From contig NC_087383.1 in the NCBI RefSeq assembly GCF_963675165.1, positions 5,372,839 through 5,436,838 of the forward strand: 64,000 nucleotides of DNA. Reading direction: 5' to 3'. Of the stretch, positions 58,229-64,000 are shown one piece after another. The stretch is from Halichondria panicea (taxonomy: Eukaryota; Porifera; Demospongiae; Suberitida; Halichondriidae). Position 1 is the first letter of the stretch. Each line of letters begins with the position of its first letter. The position numbers and the translations under genes were made by a program. Under the pieces are notes generated by a model. That model had not been told where the DNA came from and made no database searches. It saw only the letters and a list, made by a program, of their open reading frames with translations.

Positions 58229-61200
58229 TCACGGTAATTCAATAGTTTTCCAGACAGCAGCATAGCCATCGTTGGAACCTCCTCCACTGACCACCAGGTT
58301 AAGGTCTGTCATGGTCATGGAGCGAACCACGTCCTCATCATGAGCTGTCAAGATCTTAGGCATCTGGAGGGAGGAGGGCATACAATTTGAACATTAATTT
58401 TAACCATAAATTGTAGTCATGCAGAGTGTACAAAATATATAGTCGATCCTCACCCCTGCTCCACTGGCGTAACTTTGTGAGTGAAATATGTAGATCTTAC
58501 CACTCTTGGAACCACACCACATCTATATAATTATACATAATGGCAAGAGAAAGACTGTTAGAATTAAACCAAAAATCCTATAATTATTTGACTGTAGATA
58601 GAGTTAGTATAAATAGCTCAAATAATAATTTTTTATCTCCCCAAACTGGCAGCTAATTTCAATTACACCAAAACTGAGTCATGCGATACATGGCTTACAG
58701 GGCTCAAATAATAGGATTATTAGTGTAGACTGCTACAAGCACAAAATTCCTATATACTCACAGTATTTTTGACTGGCAGTATTATTGATATCCTGCTGTC
58801 TAGAGCTGTGTACTGCAAATTCTTTTTTTTTGTGTCAGGGTCAAAGACGGCAATGAATATCGAGTCCTCTGATTTGGGGAGACAGTAAACGCTGCACCAT
58901 ACCTGCAACAGAGTTGAAACAATGAGTAACAGTTGCATTTATAGGCCATGGTATATAGATTAATAATTATTATGATGCTTCAAAATAATATTAAATTGCC
59001 TATTATTAATTTTTTTCCTATTAATAATTATTAGTCCTCCGTGAAAAACCACGAGCACAACATATACAGTGGAACCTCCATTAACGACCACCTCCGAAGA
59101 GCAACCACACGCTATATAACGGCCAAGAGCTCAGGTTCGGATTGAAACTACGATGACTTCAATGTAAAGCCACCTCTCTACTCCGTATAACGAGCAGCTG
59201 TCTAGTCTCCAACCAGCTTTAGCAATGGAAAATAACCTCCCAGAACGGATAGCCACACACAGAATTAGCAACCAGCTTTAGCAATGGAAAATAACCTCCC
59301 AGAACGGACAGCCACACACAGAATTAGCAGCAAATTAGCTGAGACAGCATTATTTTGCCCAATCGTAAAAACCTAGCTGTAGCTAGCTTGTCTCTACAGC
59401 CTTTTCAAAGCTTGTATGAGCTAAAGAAGCAGTTATTTGCAGCAAGAAATGACTCATAGACCATACATAGCTGGCAATCGGAACCTCCTCTCTATAACGG
59501 CCAAATGGCTGTTCCCCAATGGTGTCCGTTTTATGGAGGTTCCACTGTACATGTATATAATTATGTTAAGATGTGCAAAAAACCAAGAGTACAATTAAGT
59601 AACATCATGCACACATGCAGTTTATAATGGCTATATATCTATTGCCTATATACCTGCCATTTATACTGGCTGCCCCAAACTAGGTTTTTAATAGAGTATA
59701 TGACATTTTGGGTGTTATAAAAATTGGATTACACTTAAATAGAGGGCATAATAGATCCTATCCTTGAGACAGAACCGTAAAATTAGCCATTGATTAGATT
59801 CGAGGTAGGGTCGTTTCTTAGCCGCGGCTATTTTGCCACCTGGCCAAGCTGCACTGTCCCAAGGGTACGTGACCGGATTAACGAGTCTACTGTATTCTAC
59901 TGTATAGTTATGTATGTGCACTCACCTCATCCTCTGAAGACAGTGCAAGGTGCTTGATTTCAATCTGTCTCCTGCGTCCTCCAGGGAAGAACAACTCGTG
60001 GTCCACCTCACCCGTTTCCGTATCCATGATCGTTATGCTGCCCCTATTAGTACCCACCCAGATGTAGTCACGCCAGATAGTGAAACATGTACATGCAGTG
60101 TACGCAGATGAGGTACTGACAATTGGGACCTGGATCTGAATGGGGTGATGAATAGTATAATTATACAGTATGGAGTAATCAAACTCTCATCATACTACGA
60201 CATATTATTATCCATGCATGACCGACAGTCAATGTGATGTAATAATTTAATGTAGACACGTATGCAAGCACGTTACTGGTTATTCTACCCATGCATGCAG
60301 ACACTATAGCCGACCTTCTTCACTCTAGTCCTTGTTTCAGGGTCCCAGGCTAACAGTATCCCGTTGAGCAGCAGGCCCCACACCAAGCTAGAGGGTAACA
60401 TCGTACATGGAATTACATGTATTGCATTCACTATAGTGCAGCAGCATGCATGCATACTGCAGGGATGTATTAATTGAGGGAGGTAATCCCCCCCCCCCCA
60501 TATAGGATCTGGCAGATTCATTAATAGGACTGCCATAATTCTAATGACTTAAATTGCACCAGAGACCCTCAAATATCCGGGGAGCATGCCCCCAGACCCC
60601 CCCCTACGTAGTTCATTGATTCAGAAGCATACGCCGCGGGAGGCTTTGCCCCCTGACCCAAAGTCCTGGATGCATTGCGTGCACCTCTGATATACATGTA
60701 CATGTAGGTAAATGCAACAGTAGCATCCAGCAGAAGCTGCATGCAGAGTAATACTGCACATAGAATATATACTCCTGATAGTTATAACTGACCTTCCGTT
60801 TCGATTTAACATGAGGTCTTTTGGAGCGTCTTCAAGATAGGAAATCTGTGACACATCTGTAGAATTAAGCGACACTTGAGTTACGGCAACAAAAAACCCT
60901 GCTCTCAGAAAATAAAATCTACAATAATTATATAGCATTGTTCGCCACAAGTGCATATCTTTTAAGAGTGGTCTATCGTAGTAGTATGCACATGCACACG
61001 TATACCTCATGCATAGGCCCTATACATAAGCGAGCTACATGTACATAACCTATTAATTTGTAGATTCAAATCAGATGACGCAAAGCCGAAGGTAATAATT
61101 ATGGGCAAAAGTGCATCTCAACTCACGAGTGACTGTTTGTACATCCAGGATGTGTATGTTTCGACTGTGAGAGCCCACCCACACCTGCTGACCCACCAGT

Positions 61201-64000
61201 AGCAGGCAGTTCTGTGTGTGTAAATAATATGTATGGTGATGAAAAGTACGTCATGACGGCGCTGTGACTAAAATACATGTACGTCTATACCCTAGCTACG
61301 TGCACTATACCAAGTACTATGTTGGCAATTTATTGCTACAATAACTTGAGCAATCATAGCCCTTCCCAGAGCCTGTCACCTATTTATTATACAGTGGTGA
61401 CCATTTTAAGCTGGGTGTCAAGAATTTGCACTACATTGGCTTCAAGGGCCTGGTTGGCAGTGATTACATCGTAAATCAGACTCACAAGTCGTGCAGATTT
61501 GCCATGTCTCGACTCAGTAATTTTGATGTCGCACTCGAAGCACTTGGCCTCAATGTCGTATACCTTCAGACGTCCATTGCCCTGGATGAGAGAGAGAAGG
61601 GAAAGGCTCTGTATACCCAGCAAGTTTCACATACACATACATGTATAGAGTACTGTAAGAGTGTTTCTAGCGGAGTCTTATATGGTACCCAATAGCTGGA
61701 CATACACACTCACCAGCCCTATCCACAACTTTCCTTGCTCTTCCTCGTAGAAGTCAACTATAGCAGTGCCAGAACAACAGAATGCAGCTTTAAATTGTCA
61801 TTTACATGTAGTTTGTCCACGTGCACATAATTACAACACATAAAAGCTTGACCTACGTAGCTAGCATGCTCATCGTAATTCTACATACATGTACAAATAA
61901 TATAGTTTACTTGGTGGGATATACAGTAGAGACTCAACGGTTTGTCTCTCTGCCTCGTGTAGGCAAGGGTTGATGCGGTACTGTAGATTATCCACCGTAA
62001 ATTTGCTCACTTCCGAAACATCTTTCGACTGAAAACTCAGGAGTTTCTGCGAAGGGAATAAACTTTAATGTCTGTACACAATGAACGTTCAGTACCTCAA
62101 TTGAGATTGTCGATCTACAAGGCTCTCTCAGAAGCCAATTATCACGCACACAGTGACAGTTAGAAAGCTTGGATTCTATTTTTATTAGAAGCTGAATCAT
62201 TTTTAGAATACGTACAATGTACATAATATAATAATTTACACAACAAAAGACAGCCTCTGAATAAAGACAAATTGTGGGGCTAGAAAGTGTTAACGATTGG
62301 CAACCTTGTTCACTCACCAGTGCCAGCTTGACTCTTTGAGCAGGGGTGTGGTTGTCGAGGAGACCGCTTTGACTAATAGCGTTCTGGAGGATCACATGCG
62401 AGTTGGACGTCACCATCACACACGGGTCTCTCCGAGCTAGGAGGGTGGGGGCGTGATCATTATTTTATTATTAAGCAGCTACTTTGTGTACATATAATAA
62501 TTATACATAGATTGATTGTGTTCATTTTGTTTCGAGCTGCTAAACCTGCTTAATCATTTCTTGCAGCAAGGTTAATGCAATCATTAACAAGCTGTTCACC
62601 TTGTGATAGCTGCCAACCAACTTGTACCTCTCGTATCATGTGATACCAATTGTCTCTCTCTACTGACGAGCGGAAAGCCATGTACAGGTCCATCTGGTGG
62701 GAGAGAGGGGAAATCAAGTATCCATAATTATACGTGCCGTTTTATTATGCATGCAGTTTGCACAGGCAATTAAAACACACAAAGTTATGACTTTGAATTG
62801 TAGGCTCAACAATTTGATAATAAAGGAGGCTATAATAACTACATAGCTTGCTGGCTAAGTACGCACGAAGCTATAATACGCATGTACATCATGTACATAT
62901 AACTTTGAAGGATCTTTTCAGAATTTCAAGCCCAAAATTCCTAGCTCCCCTACTCACGTGTTTCGTCGGTTTCCGCCAACCAGTACTACCACCAGTCGTG
63001 GGACGAGCTCTGTCTCCAGAACTGCGTTTGTCCAGCTTCTCAATCCGTATACCCGGAAACTTGGTGCCCCCAAACATCGTGGAGTGACTGAAATTTTCAA
63101 AGCGGATCTGTGTTCGCAAGTCAGCCATTTCGTAAGTCTTGAAAGCAGCAACCACTAACAACCTAGGTCACCAAAATAAAATACAAACTGAAACAACCAA
63201 TCTACTGCCTCTGTGTAAAGGGTACGTACATGCATGTGTGCATGTATCATAATTTTGTATGCGTGGGTGTAGAAATATACAAACTAATTACCGTATAGCG
63301 GGAAATTTTCGTGATGTGCAAAATTTCACGTTTTTCGAGCGCAGGCATGCACCGGTATTTCACATGCAAAGCTATTGGGTGTAGTTTCTTGGTTGAAACG
63401 CGTATATGAGAAATTTCTGCTGAGGGCCCTGCAGCCAAATAGCGAAAATTTCCCGCTGTACGGTACACACACTGTGGGGGTATTTACATGTATAGTTTGT
63501 ATAACAATTCTAGTGACACACGAGGTCAAATAATTGTTGCGAGACTAAAACTAAAATCAACGACACTGGGGTACATATATATTAATTGACTCACACAACC
63601 ATCATAGTATGTAGTGCAGCTGTGTGTTTACATGCATGCACGTATTCAAGTTGGGGTGTCTGAAAAACCCTCTATCTGAGCCAGGTATAAAAATTGCTTG
63701 GTCCCCACCTGTAAGTGGTGAGTACGATAGTGCAGGAAGATCCGTAGTTAGTCTTCTCATCCTGCGAGACAGCCAATACAGTTTCTGCCACTCTCACACC
63801 TTTCTCTTCCTTCTCCAGCTCCATGAGGGGCAGTTCAATCACTGAATTATCCTGGTGTACCTATATATATACATACGTGTACGTATAATTATTACAAGGC
63901 ATGGTATAAAAAAAGGTGAGACGAAAGTGGCAACTGCTATAACTAACCACTTTCCAAGAGTCATAGAACACTCGGAATGTATCTGGTGAAATAGCTGCAT
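58229..64000 (-). CDS. DENND3-like protein, C-terminal part (PH-like region and WD40 propeller), partial
   Basis: The gene enters from beyond the right edge. Fifteen exons on the minus strand: 64000(partial)-63948, 63860-63709, 63162-62958, 62693-62600, 62436-62318, 62046-61911, 61757-61714, 61581-61468, 61211-61127, 60856-60793, 60387-60315, 60135-59926, 58902-58762, 58522-58454, 58363-58229. Phases agree across all of them; about 563 residues are in the window. The first part ends DLYMAFRSSVERDNWYHMI, which looks like the last helix of a PH fold. Propeller blades follow: KLWIGLGNGRLKVYD, VWVGSHSRNIHILD, LVWGLLLNGILLAWDP, YIWVGTNRGSITIMDTETG, MWCGSKSGKIYIF and a last blade with VVSGGGSNDGYAAVWK. 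PH-like plus WD40 at the C-terminus is the DENND3 layout (a RAB12 GEF regulated in autophagy); the DENN domain would lie outside the window. The exon ending at 61468 is uncertain, since other donors exist. ARHGEF10-type proteins are an alternative. Confidence 0.72.
59067..59547. mobile_element. TA-flanked CAGTGGAACCTC MITE, copy 3, with internal duplication
   Basis: Inverted ends CAGTGGAACCTCCATTAAC / ATGGAGGTTCCACTG with TA on both sides; 481 bp. It contains a 59-bp tandem duplication (AACCAGCTTTAGCAATGG at 59211 and 59270). In the intron between the exons at 58902 and 59926 of the DENND3-like gene. Confidence 0.87.
63291..63463. mobile_element. Palindromic MITE, CCGTATAGCGGGAAATTTTC ends
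   Basis: A 173-bp TA-flanked palindrome of the 14460-14669 family, in an intron of the DENND3-like gene. Confidence 0.82.

Overview
This is eukaryotic, metazoan nuclear DNA: AT-rich, with intron-split genes that follow GT-AG rules and heavy loads of short DNA transposons. Clear animal orthologues (PARP16, KHDC4, AGGF1, PUS10, a DENND3-like protein), short introns in some genes, and the recurring ACATGTAC and ATAATTAT words suggest an early-branching animal, most likely a demosponge of the Amphimedon type. The organism assignment is inference from base-composition habits and gene content; it was not searched.

Layout. 1-3.7 kb: repeats plus a decayed hAT transposase (about 2.4-3.3 kb). 3.8-19.27 kb, minus strand: PARP16, five exons recovered, with introns of up to 9.3 kb packed with transposons; its membrane-tail exon is not resolved. 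19.58-31.69 kb, plus strand: KHDC4, eleven exons, divergent from PARP16 across about 300 bp. 31.7-34.96 kb: intergenic, with nested MITEs. 34.96-38.17 kb, minus: a secreted, probably cystine-knot protein with a TATA box. 39.00-50.29 kb, minus: complete AGGF1 in 14 exons (OCRE, FHA, G-patch). 50.44-51.98 kb, plus: intronless PUS10, head-to-head with AGGF1 across 157 bp. 52.22-55.18 kb, plus: a 460-aa polytopic membrane protein of unknown family. 55.58-56.45 kb, plus: a small membrane-anchored coiled-coil protein. 58.23 kb to the window end, minus: the C-terminal half of a DENND3-like protein (PH-like region plus WD40 propeller).

Exon calls were made by matching recognisable protein blocks and requiring that splice phases add up. 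PARP16 exons 1-5, KHDC4, AGGF1, the two orphan plus-strand genes and the DENND3-like gene are phase-consistent throughout. Weak donors and unresolved joins are stated in each entry.

The mobile-element layer is unusually informative. Separable non-autonomous families are visible: (i) elements with CAGAGGA ends and 9-bp target duplications (five copies); (ii) elements with CATAGAT ends and 7-bp duplications (three copies with a readable duplication); (iii) TA-flanked CAGTGGAACCTC elements (three copies); (iv) other TA-flanked palindromic MITEs; (v) a Helitron-like family ending in a hairpin plus CTAG before T, often in tandem; (vi) an element carrying an internal CA microsatellite. Several are nested, giving a relative insertion order. 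KHDC4 and AGGF1 act in RNA processing and PUS10 in RNA modification, but nothing here shows that the neighbourhood is functional rather than chance.
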